NCBI RefSeq assembly: GCF_002564045.1
Contig: NZ_PDJK01000002.1
Location: 558,001 to 622,000 of the forward strand
DNA length: 64,000 nucleotides
Reading direction: 5' to 3'
Origin: Amycolatopsis sulphurea
Lineage (GTDB): Bacteria > Actinomycetota > Actinomycetes > Mycobacteriales > Pseudonocardiaceae
This document shows, piece after piece, positions 45,256 to 54,482 of this stretch. The notes under the pieces are model-generated. The model was not told the origin of the DNA. It did no database searches and was given only the letters and a program-made list of their open reading frames with translations. The first letter of the stretch is position 1; each line of letters begins with the position of its first letter. A program made the translations under genes and the position numbers.

Positions 45256-45781
45256 TCAGCTCCGGTCCCGCAAGGAGAATCGATACCGGACTTCCTCCAA
45301 GGTGATCCGGCCGTCCGCCACGGTGTCGATTTTCGTTCTCGGGTCGGGGGTCCAGCCGACGCGTTCGTAGAAGCGGCGGGCTCGGGTGTTGGTGGACAGG
45401 ACCCACAGGGTGGCCGTGGCAAAAGTGCCCGCCAGGGTGGTCATCGCGTGGTCGTGCAAGGCAGTGCCCAGGCCGTGGCGCCAGGCGGTGGGGAGCAGGT
45501 AGATCGAATAGAGTTCGCCCGTTTCCGGAGACGCGTCGTCGTCTCGGCTGGGGGCCGGTGGCAGCGAAGCCGGCGATCGCCGAGCCCGGTCCGGACGTCA
45601 CGAGGATCGCGCCGTCCGGACGGGGCTCGGCGAGGCGGGTGGTCCAGGTGCGCGTCGCCGATTCAATCGACAGGCCTTGCAGGAAGTCGGCTGGGAGAAG
45701 TCCTGCGTACGCGGCCTGCCACGAGCGTACGTGCACTTCGGCGATACCAGCGGCGTCGGCCTGGACCGCGGGGCGGATCAG
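45256..45781 (-). pseudogene. GNAT acetyltransferase with a frameshift
   Basis: The first frame encodes IRPAVQADAAGIAEVHVRSW through ILVTSGPGSAIAGFAATGPQ, the N-terminal half of a GNAT domain. Beyond a run of five C residues near 45550 the homology moves to another frame. There it continues ETGELYSIYLLPTAWRHGLG, the acetyl-CoA loop, and ends NTRARRFYERVGW...RYRF. The only start at the expected place is CTG at 45779-45781, overlapping the recG stop (CTGA); a GTG follows at VHVRSW. It is either a true pseudogene or a sequencing error in the C run. Confidence 0.8.
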
Positions 45782-47931
45782 CTCTTCTCCAGGAACTCGG
45801 CCCGTTCCAGGTCCACCACGTCGGACACCATCTGCGCTAGTCCGGGATGCGACGCCAGGGCCGAATCGGCGACCACGATCTCCTGCGCCTGTGTCCGCGC
45901 TTCGGTGATCACGTCCTCGTCCCGGAGCAGCGAAAGCAGCTTGAGGCCGGAGCGCTTTCCGGATTGCGCGGCGCCGAGAATGTCACCTTCGCGCCGTAGT
46001 TCCAGGTCCATGCGGGACAGTTCGAAACCGTCCGTAGTGGACTCGACGGCGGTCAGCCGTTCGCGAGTGGACGTACCGTCCAGCGCATCCGTGACGAGCA
46101 GGCACAACCCGGGCACGCTGCCCCGGCCCACCCGGCCGCGAAGCTGGTGCAGCTGGCTCACGCCGAACCGGTCCGCGTCGAGGATCACCATCGCGGTCGC
46201 GTTGGGCACGTTCACGCCGACTTCGACGACGGTCGTCGCCACGAGGACTTCGATCTGGCCTGCGCCGAAGGCCCGCATTACGGCGTCCTTCTCGTCCGCG
46301 GGCATCCGGCCGTGCAGCGCGGCGATCTTCAAGCCTTTCAACGCACCGTTCGCCAAATCCGGTGCCACGTCCAGCACAGCCAGTGGCGGCCGCTTGTCGC
46401 TCTTGTCCGACGGCGGCTCATCGCCGATCCGCGGGCACACCACGTACGCCTGGTGGCCCTTTCCGACCTCTTCGCGTACCCGTTCCCACGCACGGTCGAA
46501 CCACGCCGGCTTCTCCGTCACGGGGACGACCGACGTCTTGATCGGCGAGCGCCCGACCGGCATTTCACGCAGCGCGGATGTTTCGAGGTCGCCGTAGACG
46601 GTCATCGCGACCGTACGCGGGATCGGCGTCGCGGTCATCACCAGCACATGGGGACTCGTCGAATCCGACCCGCGCGACCGGAGCGCGTCGCGCTGTTCCA
46701 CACCGAAGCGGTGCTGCTCATCGACCACGGCGAGGCCGAGATCGTGGAACTGCACGGTGTCCTGGATCAGCGCGTGCGTGCCGACGACGATGCCAGCTTC
46801 GCCGCTCACAGTGTCCAGCAACGCCTTCTTACGTTCCTTCGCGCCCATCGAGCCGGTCAGCAACCTAACCCGGGTTGCGTTCTCGGCCGCCCCTAGCTCC
46901 CCCGCCATCCCCAGCTCGCCGAGCATCTCCCGCAGCGACCGCGCGTGCTGCGCCGCAAGCACTTCAGTGGGCGCGAGCATCGCGGCCTGCCGACCGGAGT
47001 CGACTACCTGCAGCATCGCGCGCAACGCGACCACTGTCTTGCCCGAGCCGACTTCGCCCTGCAGCAGGCGGTTCATCGGGTGTTCGGACGACAGGTCCGT
47101 CGCTATCTCCTCGCCGATCGCACGCTGCCCCGCAGTGAGGTCGAAAGGCAACCGCTTGTCGAACGCGTCGAGAATGCCACCGTCGTGGTGTGGGCTCGCC
47201 TTCGCCGGGCGAGACACCGCAGAGTGCCGACGCTGCGCGAAAATCAGCTGTACGGCCATAGCTTCGTCCCACTTGAGCCGGTGCCGCGCGCTCTCCAGAT
47301 GCGCCCGGTCCTCCGGGCGGTGGATACCGCGCAGCGCGCGCTCCAACCCGATCAAGTGGTGCCGCGTACGCAGCTCCTCGGGCATCGGGTCGTCGCCGAC
47401 CTCCAGTACGTCCAATACCTGCCGTACGCACTTCGCGATCGACCACGTCGGCATGCCTTGCGCAGCCGGGTAGACCGGGATGATCTCGGCCAGGAAGTTG
47501 TCCACGGCCTCCGCTTCGCGCTCGGCGTCGAGCAGCTCGTACTCCGGGTTGGCGAGCTGAAGCGTGTCCCGGAACGCAGTGACCTTGCCCGCGAACAGCC
47601 CGGTCTTGCCGGGCGCCAGCTCCTTCTCGCGCCACGCCTGGTTGAAGAAGGCGCACGCGAGCCGACGCCGGCCGTCCGTGATCACCATGTCGAGAATGGT
47701 GCCGTTGCGGGACTTCATCCGGCGCTTGCTGATCTTCTCGATCCGCGCCAGCACGGTCGCGTGCTCGCCCAGCTCCAGCCCGGCGATGTCGGTCAGCTCG
47801 CCACGCTCGGCGTATCGGCGCGGATAGTGCCTCAGCAGATCCGAAACAGTCTCGATGCCAAGCGCACCGGCCAGCGCTTTCGCCGTTTTCGCGCCCAGCA
47901 GCAGCGGAAGCTTGTCCTGCAACTCGGCCAT
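45778..47931 (-). CDS. recG: ATP-dependent DNA helicase RecG
   Basis: The 717-residue helicase remodels stalled replication forks and Holliday junctions. It has an N-terminal wedge/OB domain (VLARIEKISKRRMKSRNGTILDMVI), Walker A LLQGEVGSGKTVVA, motif II AVVDEQHRFGVEQR, TATPIPRT, and the C-terminal QLRGRVGRG. The ATG at 47929-47931 lies 2 bp after the DAK-protein stop. The neighbourhood matches mycobacterial Rv2973c-Rv2974c. Confidence 0.96.
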   Translation of the reverse strand: MAELQDKLPLLLGAKTAKALAGALGIETVSDLLRHYPRRYAERGELTDIAGLELGEHATVLARIEKISKRRMKSRNGTILDMVITDGRRRLACAFFNQAWREKELAPGKTGLFAGKVTAFRDTLQLANPEYELLDAEREAEAVDNFLAEIIPVYPAAQGMPTWSIAKCVRQVLDVLEVGDDPMPEELRTRHHLIGLERALRGIHRPEDRAHLESARHRLKWDEAMAVQLIFAQRRHSAVSRPAKASPHHDGGILDAFDKRLPFDLTAGQRAIGEEIATDLSSEHPMNRLLQGEVGSGKTVVALRAMLQVVDSGRQAAMLAPTEVLAAQHARSLREMLGELGMAGELGAAENATRVRLLTGSMGAKERKKALLDTVSGEAGIVVGTHALIQDTVQFHDLGLAVVDEQHRFGVEQRDALRSRGSDSTSPHVLVMTATPIPRTVAMTVYGDLETSALREMPVGRSPIKTSVVPVTEKPAWFDRAWERVREEVGKGHQAYVVCPRIGDEPPSDKSDKRPPLAVLDVAPDLANGALKGLKIAALHGRMPADEKDAVMRAFGAGQIEVLVATTVVEVGVNVPNATAMVILDADRFGVSQLHQLRGRVGRGSVPGLCLLVTDALDGTSTRERLTAVESTTDGFELSRMDLELRREGDILGAAQSGKRSGLKLLSLLRDEDVITEARTQAQEIVVADSALASHPGLAQMVSDVVDLERAEFLEKS

Positions 47932-47933
47932 CG

Positions 47934-49517
47934 CTATTCGACCCCCATCAGCAGCACTGCGTCACTTTGGCCACTGGCATAACTCGTCAACTCCACCTCG
48001 GGGTGCTCCAGCCGGAGCTGCGCGGCGAGGGCGACGGCCACCCCCGGCGGGGCGTCCGCACCGCCGAGCACGGTGACCAGCTCGCCGCCGAGCGCCAGCA
48101 TCCGGGCGAGCACGCCCATCGCGGACGCAACGAGATTCGCCTCCGAAGCCGGTGCCGGTTCGATCAGCACCACCTCGTCGTCGACCAGGCCGAGCACGTC
48201 GCCGGACTGCGCCCGGCCCACCCAGGTTAGCGACTCCTCCCGGGCGATCCGAAGCTCGCCACGCCTGGTCGCGGCGGCGGCCTCGGCCATGGCGACCACG
48301 TCGTCGTTCACCCGGCGGTCCGCATCGTGCACCGCGAGCGCGGCCAGCACCTGCACCGGCGACGCACACGGGATCACGACCACTTCGCGATCACCCACCA
48401 TCGGATGGCCTGCCGCGACGTTGGCGGCCACAGTCAGGTCGGGACCGCCCGGCAGCACGATCAGGCGTTGCCCGGCGACTTCGTTGAACAAGCCGATCAT
48501 GTCTTCGACGCCGGGCGTCTCGTCCTCGGGCACAGCCAGCACCGCGAGCCCTTCGGCCCGCAACAGCTCGGCCAGAGCGCCGCCGCGGACCACTGCGACC
48601 ACCGAACGGTCCAACCCGCCACCGGGTTCGATCGGCGTGGGCGTGATCAATGGCTCGACACGGATGTGCCGGGGACGGCCCAGCTGGAGCCCCGCTTCGA
48701 TAGCGGCACCGATGTCAGCACAGTGCACGTGTACAGCGTGACTGCCCGAACCGTCGCCGGCCACGGTGACGCTGTCTCCGAAACCGCTCAGCTCCTTGCG
48801 AAACGCCGGTAGACGGTCTTTGTCGACGCCGTCCAGCAGGTACATCACTTCCCACGCGTACGGCTGCGGCTCGGGCGTACGTACGGCTTCCAGGTCATGC
48901 GTGGGCTGCACTGCTTCGCCGGTGATCACCGCAGCGAGCGCATCGAGGACTGCTACGAGGCCACGTCCCCCTGCGTCCACCACACCGGCCTTCGCGAGGG
49001 CGGGCAGCTGTCGCGGAGTCTCTTCCAACGCCGCAGCAGCGCTGAGAGCGGCAGCGTGGGCAACTTCGGCGAGCGCACGTGTATCTCCGCGTACGGAAGC
49101 GGACACGGCGTGCAACACAGTGAGCATCGTTCCGGCGACCGGGCGGCTAACCGCCCCCGTGGCGACCTCGTCGGCATGGCCGAGCGCGGCGGCGAGACCG
49201 GCGCCGTCGAGATCCACGCCCCCTTCAGCCCACTCCGCGATCCCGCGTACCACCTGCGACAGGATGACCCCGGAGTTGCCCCGCGCATTCCGGACCGCGC
49301 CACGCGCCAATACGGCCAGCGCGGTCGCGGCCTCCGTGGCTTCGGCGCCGGCAAGAGCCTCGTACGCGCCGGTCATGGTGTACAGCAGGTTGGAGCCGGT
49401 ATCGGAGTCCGCGACCGGGTAGACGTTTATGCCGTCGATCGCCGGGCGCAATGCGGACAGGCTGCGCACACAGGCCCCCGCCCAGTCCGACACCGCCGCC
49501 GCGTCGAGCACCTGCAC
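47934..49517 (-). CDS. DAK2-domain protein (YloV/FakA-like kinase)
   Basis: The 527-residue protein has an N-terminal DhaL domain with the ATP/Mg motif NVYPVADSDTGSNL near residues 30-43. A middle region and a C-terminal DegV-like/FakA accessory domain follow. Firmicute FakA phosphorylates fatty acids bound to FakB. Here the function is inferred only by family. I use the GTG at 49515-49517 because AGGAGG lies 8 bases upstream. It directly precedes recG and is divergent from rpmB. Confidence 0.9.
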   Translation of the reverse strand: MQVLDAAAVSDWAGACVRSLSALRPAIDGINVYPVADSDTGSNLLYTMTGAYEALAGAEATEAATALAVLARGAVRNARGNSGVILSQVVRGIAEWAEGGVDLDGAGLAAALGHADEVATGAVSRPVAGTMLTVLHAVSASVRGDTRALAEVAHAAALSAAAALEETPRQLPALAKAGVVDAGGRGLVAVLDALAAVITGEAVQPTHDLEAVRTPEPQPYAWEVMYLLDGVDKDRLPAFRKELSGFGDSVTVAGDGSGSHAVHVHCADIGAAIEAGLQLGRPRHIRVEPLITPTPIEPGGGLDRSVVAVVRGGALAELLRAEGLAVLAVPEDETPGVEDMIGLFNEVAGQRLIVLPGGPDLTVAANVAAGHPMVGDREVVVIPCASPVQVLAALAVHDADRRVNDDVVAMAEAAAATRRGELRIAREESLTWVGRAQSGDVLGLVDDEVVLIEPAPASEANLVASAMGVLARMLALGGELVTVLGGADAPPGVAVALAAQLRLEHPEVELTSYASGQSDAVLLMGVE

Positions 49518-49653
49518 GCCGTAACCTCCTCGCTGGTCCCCGCGAGGGTATCGACCCCGCGGCGAGACCCCGGAGACCACTGGCTTACTATGGTCGAGTT
49601 GCCCGGCGCGTTCGGGTACGCATTCTTTGTCCCAGTATCCAGAGGAGTTCGAC

Positions 49654-49845
49654 GTGGCTGCCGTGTGCGACGTCTGTGGCAAGGGACCCGGCTTCGGCAA
49701 GTCGGTCTCGCACTCCCACCGGCGTACCAACCGCCGGTGGAACCCGAACATCCAGACTGTGCACGCCAAGATCGGCGTGTCCCAGCGCAAGCGCCTGAAC
49801 GTCTGCACGTCGTGCATCAAGGCGGGCAAGGTCGTCCGCGGCTAA
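49654..49845 (+). CDS. rpmB: 50S ribosomal protein L28
   Basis: The 63-residue protein shows the L28 pattern [21 protein letters not shown] and [14 protein letters not shown]. The four cysteines in two CxxC pairs mark the zinc-binding form. The GTG at 49654 has AGAGGAG upstream, so the longer frame from 49627 is not used. A classical terminator follows 20 bp later. Confidence 0.96.
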   Translation: MAAVCDVCGKGPGFGKSVSHSHRRTNRRWNPNIQTVHAKIGVSQRKRLNVCTSCIKAGKVVRG

Positions 49846-49864
49846 GCGACGGACGACAAAGGGT

Positions 49865-49897
49865 GGCGAGTGCTCGTGGAGGGCACTCGCCATTTTT
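49865..49897 (+). terminator. Intrinsic terminator of rpmB
   Basis: GGCGAGTGC and GCACTCGCC form a perfect 9-bp stem with a 9-base loop, followed by ATTTTTG. This is the only hairpin in the window with a classical T-run. Confidence 0.92.
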
Positions 49898-50104
49898 GTC
49901 GTCCGGTGTCTTACGAGGGTCGAACCCCCGTGCCCCCGCTAGGGGCGAGCCCCCTGGACCCCCACGGTGGTCGGCCAGGCACGAAGGTCACCGGCTTGTG
50001 GTCGTTTGGAGCCCAGTGGTCGCCGAAACGGTGGTCACAGGGGCGGTGGTCACCAGGTTGTGGTCGGCCAGTGGCCCATGAGTGTGGTCGCCCGGTGTGG
50101 ACGT

Positions 50105-50491
50105 GACCAGGGTGAGTTGCGGGGCGGTGGTCGTCAGGGAGTCGCCAGCCAGTGGCCACTGGGCCGCGATCGCCGAGTACCGACGCTGACCAGGGTGAGT
50201 TGCGATGCGTTGGTCACCAGGGGGTCGCCGGTCAGCGGCTACTGGGCCGTGGTTGTCGGGTGTCGACGCTGACCGGCGCAAGTCGCGGGTGGCGGTCGCC
50301 AGCCAGTGGCTACTTTGCCCTGGTCGTTGGGGGTCGACCCTGACCAAAGATGAGTCACGATCCGGTGGTTGCCAGTCAGTGGCTACTGGGCAGTGGTCGT
50401 GGGGTGTCGCGCAGGCCCGGGTGAGTCACGATCCGTTGGTCACCAGGGGGTCGCCGGTCAGTGGCTACTGCTCGTGTGTCGCGCAGGCCCG
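50105..50491. repeat. Degenerate tandem repeat, about five units of 70-85 bp
   Basis: Each unit contains TGACCAGGGTGAGT or GTGAGTCACGATCC, then TTGGTCACCAGGGGGTCGCC or a variant, AGTGGCTACTGGGC, and GTGTCGACGC or GTGTCGCGCAGG. Units begin near 50105, 50190, 50272, 50342 and 50422. A related GTGGTCGCC-rich stretch extends back to about 50000. The whole 49.9-50.5 kb gap has no supported gene. Confidence 0.8.
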
Positions 50492-50522
50492 GGTGAGGCG
50501 CGGGGCGATGGGCGCCAAAGGG

Positions 50523-51314
50523 TCATCTTAAGAAGGTGGTCAGCAGCTCGCGCAGGGATTCGGGTGCGCTGAGTACACCGTGATCCTGGTTGGGCACTAC
50601 CTCGTGTCGGCCGTGCGCGACGGCGTCCGCGACGGCTGCGGCGGAGGTCGCCATCCACCCCTCGCCTGCGCCGCCGGACAGCGACAGCACCGGGACCGTG
50701 ATCGCGGCGAGGCGATCGGCGGGCAAGTGGTTGCCGGGGCCGCAGACCGCCAGGTCGTAGGGCAGGGTGTGGGCCAGGCTCACGAACCAGTCCCACACCG
50801 GCGTGTTCCGCATACTGTCCACAACAGCCGCCGGAGCGCCGGTCCCCTCGGTCAGGAACAGCTCGACCGCGCCGTCACGGTCTCCTTCTGCCAGCAAGGC
50901 GCTGATGCGCTCGGCCAGGTCCTCGCCAGGGCGCGGCCGCGCGTCGCCGACGATGAACGGCGGCTCGTACACGGCGAGCTTCGTGACCGGCAGTCCACGA
51001 GCGGTGGCTTCGAGTGCCAGGATCGCGCCCGACGAGTGGCCGAACAGCGCGGCCGAACCGCCCACCGCTTCGATCAGCGAAGCAACGTCGTCGATCTCGC
51101 GCTCGACGGTGTACACCGAAGCGTCGCCGCTGCCACCTCGGCCTCGCCGGTCAAAGGCGACGGCCTGAAAGCCTGCTTCACCCAGCGTCGCGGCCAGCGC
51201 TGCGACCGTGGTGCGGTCGTTCACCGCACCACCGACCAGCAGGACCGGAGAGCCGACGCCATAGGTGTCGAAGGCGATCGAAGTGCCGTCGGCGGAAGTG
51301 ACGGTGGCGGTCAT
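50523..51314 (-). CDS. Alpha/beta-hydrolase
   Basis: The 263-residue protein has the alpha/beta-hydrolase fold. Its features are FDRRGRGGSG after the oxyanion strand, the nucleophile elbow GHSSGA, a late acid in ITVPVLSLSGG and the catalytic His in PNQDHGVL. AGGAGG precedes the ATG at 51312-51314. It is a typical soluble esterase- or epoxide-hydrolase-like enzyme of unknown substrate and is not part of the conserved backbone. Confidence 0.9.
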   Translation of the reverse strand: MTATVTSADGTSIAFDTYGVGSPVLLVGGAVNDRTTVAALAATLGEAGFQAVAFDRRGRGGSGDASVYTVEREIDDVASLIEAVGGSAALFGHSSGAILALEATARGLPVTKLAVYEPPFIVGDARPRPGEDLAERISALLAEGDRDGAVELFLTEGTGAPAAVVDSMRNTPVWDWFVSLAHTLPYDLAVCGPGNHLPADRLAAITVPVLSLSGGAGEGWMATSAAAVADAVAHGRHEVVPNQDHGVLSAPESLRELLTTFLR

Positions 51315-51386
51315 GGCTGTCCTCCTGGGTTCGGGTTCGTTCTCACCTACGAGGTCGAAGCCGCGTACCCGGAACGGACACGCCGA

Positions 51387-52064
51387 TCAGGGCAGTTTCC
51401 ACTCCACCGGTCCGGCGCCCTGCTCGGTGAGCAACTGGTTCGCGCGGCTGAACGGACGCGAGCCGAAGAAGCCGTTGTGCGCCGAAAGCGGGCTCGGGTG
51501 CGCCGATTCGAGGCACGGCACCGAGCCCAGCATCGGCCGCAGGTTACGCGCGTTGCGCCCCCACAGAACGGCCACCAGCGGCCCACCACGAGCGGCGAGT
51601 GCCTTGATCGCCTGCTCGGTCACCTGCTCCCAGCCCTTGCCCTGATGCGAGTTGGGCTTGTGCGGCTGCACCGTGAGCGAACGGTTGAGCAGCAGCACCC
51701 CCTGATCGGCCCACGGGGTCAAGTCGCCGTTGGCGGGCAACGGATGACCGAGGTCCTCGGTGTACTCCTTGTAGATGTTGATCAGGCTCTTCGGGATCGG
51801 GCGCACGTCCGGCGCCACCGAGAAGCTCAGCCCGACCGCGTGCCCGGGCGTCGGATACGGGTCCTGGCCGACGATCAGCACCCGTACGTTCTGGAAAGGC
51901 TGTTGGAAGGCGCGCAGCACATGCTCACCCGCCGGCAGGTACGTGCGGCCTGCCGCGATCTCGGCGCGTAGGAACTCCCCCATCGCGGCGACCTGCGGGG
52001 CCACCGGTTCGAGGGCCTGCGCCCAGCCTGCTTCGACGATCTCATGCAGCGGTCGTGCGGTCAC
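51387..52064 (-). CDS. ung: Uracil-DNA glycosylase
   Basis: The 225-residue family 1 enzyme removes uracil from DNA. The water-activating motif GQDPYP (Asp68) and the leucine-loop HPSPLSA (His189) are intact, as is LLLNRSLTV. The GTG at 52062-52064 starts the frame. Its position near thiL, recG and rpmB matches Mycobacterium. Confidence 0.97.
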   Translation of the reverse strand: MTARPLHEIVEAGWAQALEPVAPQVAAMGEFLRAEIAAGRTYLPAGEHVLRAFQQPFQNVRVLIVGQDPYPTPGHAVGLSFSVAPDVRPIPKSLINIYKEYTEDLGHPLPANGDLTPWADQGVLLLNRSLTVQPHKPNSHQGKGWEQVTEQAIKALAARGGPLVAVLWGRNARNLRPMLGSVPCLESAHPSPLSAHNGFFGSRPFSRANQLLTEQGAGPVEWKLP

Positions 52065-52095
52065 GGCCCACGAGCCTAGCGCGACGTACGCGAAG

Positions 52096-52626
52096 TCACC
52101 GTAGCGGGTCGAGACGACGCAGCTCGGATCGGAAGAGCGCGCCGCGGTGTACGTACGAATCGACGACCCGCGCGATCTGCTCGGCGGAGAAGGACTTGTT
52201 CGGCCGCACCTTCGCGGGTACGCCCAGCGCGATCTCGCCGAAACCCACGTACGCGCCGTACGAGAGCACAGCGCCCGCGCCGACCATGCCGCCGTCCTCG
52301 ATCACCGTTCCGTTCAGGACCACCGAACCCGACCCGATGAGACAACCCGTGCCAATCGTCGCGCCTTCAACGTGTACAGCGTGACCGATCGCCGACGACG
52401 GCCCGAGGATCGTCGGGTGCCGCGAAGTGCAGTGCAGTACGCAGCCGTCCTGCACGTTGGAGTCTTCGCCGATCTCGATATACCCGTGGTCCCCGCGCAG
52501 CACCGCCTGTGGCCACACCGACGCACGCGGGCCGATACGCACATCGCCGATCACTGTCGCATCGGGGTGCACGTACGCGTCCGGGTGGATCGTCGGTTCG
52601 CAATCACCAAGTGCGTAGATGGCCAA
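52096..52626 (-). CDS. Gamma-carbonic anhydrase-like hexapeptide-repeat protein
   Basis: The 176-residue protein is a left-handed beta-helix with hexapeptide repeats ([21 protein letters not shown]...). Candidate zinc-binding histidines lie in DGCVLHCT and [12 protein letters not shown]. It resembles gamma-carbonic-anhydrase/YrdA proteins; catalysis is not assured. It starts with a TTG at 52624-52626 behind AAGGA, an uncommon start but the one that gives the family N-terminus. Confidence 0.9.
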   Translation of the reverse strand: MAIYALGDCEPTIHPDAYVHPDATVIGDVRIGPRASVWPQAVLRGDHGYIEIGEDSNVQDGCVLHCTSRHPTILGPSSAIGHAVHVEGATIGTGCLIGSGSVVLNGTVIEDGGMVGAGAVLSYGAYVGFGEIALGVPAKVRPNKSFSAEQIARVVDSYVHRGALFRSELRRLDPLR

Positions 52627-52640
52627 ATCCGGTCCTTCGG

Positions 52641-53102
52641 TCAGTCACGGGCGAGGTTTTTGCCGTAACAACGGCTTTCCACCTGATCACCGTAGAGGCC
52701 GAAGGCCGGGATCTCGTGATAGTCCGATGAGAGATAGAGCGCAATCGCCTCTGGCTGCTTGGTACCCGTCTCCAGTACGACGCGTACGGCGCCCGCCGCC
52801 TGCGCCGTGCGCTCTAGTTCGGCGAGCATGGCCCTGGCGACTCCCCTGCCGCGCGCGGACTCCACTACGTACATCCGCTTCAGTTCGACTTCTCCAGCAC
52901 CCTCGTGCGTACGCCAACCTCCGGAAGCCACTGGCACCCCATCGAGGTAGCCGACCAGAAACAGTCCTTGCGGCGGTGCAAACTCCGCCACGGCGACCGG
53001 CGTCTCGTCCTGGTTGCCGTACCGGCGTACGTACTCCTGCTGTACCTCGGCTGACAGCTTGGCCGCGTCAGGATGGTCGAAAGCGACGGTACGAATCTCC
53101 AC
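52641..53102 (-). CDS. GNAT-family N-acetyltransferase
   Basis: The 153-residue protein is a single GNAT domain. ELKRMYVVESARGRGVARAML holds the acetyl-CoA pyrophosphate loop (R-G-x-G-x-A), and VVLETGTKQPEAIALYLSSDY is the C-terminal half. The GTG at 53100-53102 gives the family start EIRTVAFDHPDA. The longer frame overlaps thiL. The acceptor substrate is unknown. Confidence 0.9.
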   Translation of the reverse strand: MEIRTVAFDHPDAAKLSAEVQQEYVRRYGNQDETPVAVAEFAPPQGLFLVGYLDGVPVASGGWRTHEGAGEVELKRMYVVESARGRGVARAMLAELERTAQAAGAVRVVLETGTKQPEAIALYLSSDYHEIPAFGLYGDQVESRCYGKNLARD

Positions 53103-53131
53103 GGCGCCAGCGTAAGCGGCTCCGGGAACCC

Positions 53132-54091
53132 TTACTGCTGCCAGTGTTCCCAGCCGCCCGGACGGCCGTATTCCTCGCCGTCCACGGTCACCCCGGAGCC
53201 GGGCATGGTCACCACGCCGATCTTTCGCCAGCCCTCGGGCAAATCGTCGAACGGCGGGAAGGTGGCGACCAGCGCGTGGTCCTCGCCGCCGGTGAGCACC
53301 CAGGTCAACGGGTCGGCGCCGAGCGCGCTGCCGACCTCCTGCAGCCGCGTGGAAACCTCCAGCAGACCGGTCTGCACGTCGAGACCGACCTCGGAGGCGT
53401 CCGCGAGGTGCGCGAGATCGGCCAGCAGACCGTCGGACACGTCCAGCATCGCGGTCGCGCCGGCGAGCGCGGCCTGCGGGCCGGCCTCGTACGGCGGTTC
53501 CGGGCAGCGCTGGGCGTTCACCACCCCGACCGGAGAGCGGAATCCACGACGCAGCACGGCGAGCCCGGCCGCGGCCCAGCCCAGCCGCCCGGCCACGGCG
53601 AGCACGTCCCCGGGCCGCGCACCCGCCCGGGTGACAGGCTCCCGGTCCTCCAGGTCGCCCAATGCGGTGATACTGAGCACGAGCTGATCGGCACTCACCA
53701 GATCCCCGCCGGAGACCCCGACGCCGGCGCGAGCCGCCTCGGCCCACATCCCGTCCGTGATCTCTGCCACGACCTGCGCGGGAGTGTCCGGCGGGCAGGC
53801 GATACCGACCAGTACCGACGAGGGTTTCGCGCCCATCGCCGCCACGTCGGCCAGGTTCACCGCGACTGCTTTGCGCCCCACCTGCGCCGGGCTCGACCAG
53901 TCGAGCCGGAAGTGCACGCCGTGCACGAGCACGTCGGTGGTCGCGACCACCCGTCCGTCCGGCGCGGCGAGCACCGCCGCGTCGTCGCCGGGCCCGAGCA
54001 GGGTGGACGCCGGCTGCCGGCGTCCTCCGGTGATCCGCCGGATCAGCGCGAATTCGCCCGTCCCGGCCACCGAGCCGTCTTCCGGTGACAC
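53132..54091 (-). CDS. thiL: Thiamine-monophosphate kinase
   Basis: The 319-residue enzyme makes thiamine pyrophosphate from thiamine monophosphate. It has the family start GEFALIRRI, the metal-binding LGPGDDAAV and TTDVLVHGVHF, the NLADVAAMGA motif and MLDVSDGLLADL. The GTG at 54089-54091 has GGAGG at good spacing. It is divergent from the Lrp-type and DUF3515 genes, as in other actinobacteria. Confidence 0.96.
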   Translation of the reverse strand: MSPEDGSVAGTGEFALIRRITGGRRQPASTLLGPGDDAAVLAAPDGRVVATTDVLVHGVHFRLDWSSPAQVGRKAVAVNLADVAAMGAKPSSVLVGIACPPDTPAQVVAEITDGMWAEAARAGVGVSGGDLVSADQLVLSITALGDLEDREPVTRAGARPGDVLAVAGRLGWAAAGLAVLRRGFRSPVGVVNAQRCPEPPYEAGPQAALAGATAMLDVSDGLLADLAHLADASEVGLDVQTGLLEVSTRLQEVGSALGADPLTWVLTGGEDHALVATFPPFDDLPEGWRKIGVVTMPGSGVTVDGEEYGRPGGWEHWQQ

Positions 54092-54229
54092 CGGTCACCT
54101 CCGCTTCCTCTAGGCCGTCGTCAGCTCGACCACCGACAGTCGGATCCCCTAGGTTTTTCCCGGGTCCGGCGCTAGTTTGCCTACACCGTTCCTACCCGCA
54201 CACCGCTCGTACCGACGAAAGGGCACGCC

Positions 54230-54463
54230 GTGGTCCATGCATACATCCTGATCCAGACCGAGGTCGGCAAGGCGGCCGCGGTGGCGGCGGAGATCGCCGA
54301 CGTGCCCGGGGTGACCACGTCCGAGGACGTCACCGGTCCCTACGACGTGATCGTGCGTGCCACCGCGGAAACCGTGGACCAGCTGGGCCAGCTCGTGGTC
54401 GCGCGGGTGCAGAACGTGGAGGGGATCACTCGCACGCTGACCTGCCCGGTGGTGCATCTCTGA
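54230..54463 (+). CDS. Stand-alone Lrp/AsnC ligand-binding (RAM) domain protein
   Basis: The 77-residue protein is a RAM/AsnC effector domain without a helix-turn-helix: a beta-alpha-beta-beta-alpha-beta unit, HAYILIQTEVGKAAAVAAEI...GPYDVIVRATAETVDQLGQL. Such proteins oligomerise and may bind amino acids. AAAGGG lies upstream of the GTG at 54230. The gene sits between thiL and DUF3515, a recurrent actinobacterial position. Confidence 0.9.
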   Translation: MVHAYILIQTEVGKAAAVAAEIADVPGVTTSEDVTGPYDVIVRATAETVDQLGQLVVARVQNVEGITRTLTCPVVHL

Positions 54464-54482
54464 GCCGTGGTGCACTGGTGCG

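Noticed and set aside
50105..50491. CRISPR array
   Set aside because: Units are contiguous and degenerate without unique spacers, and no cas genes are present.
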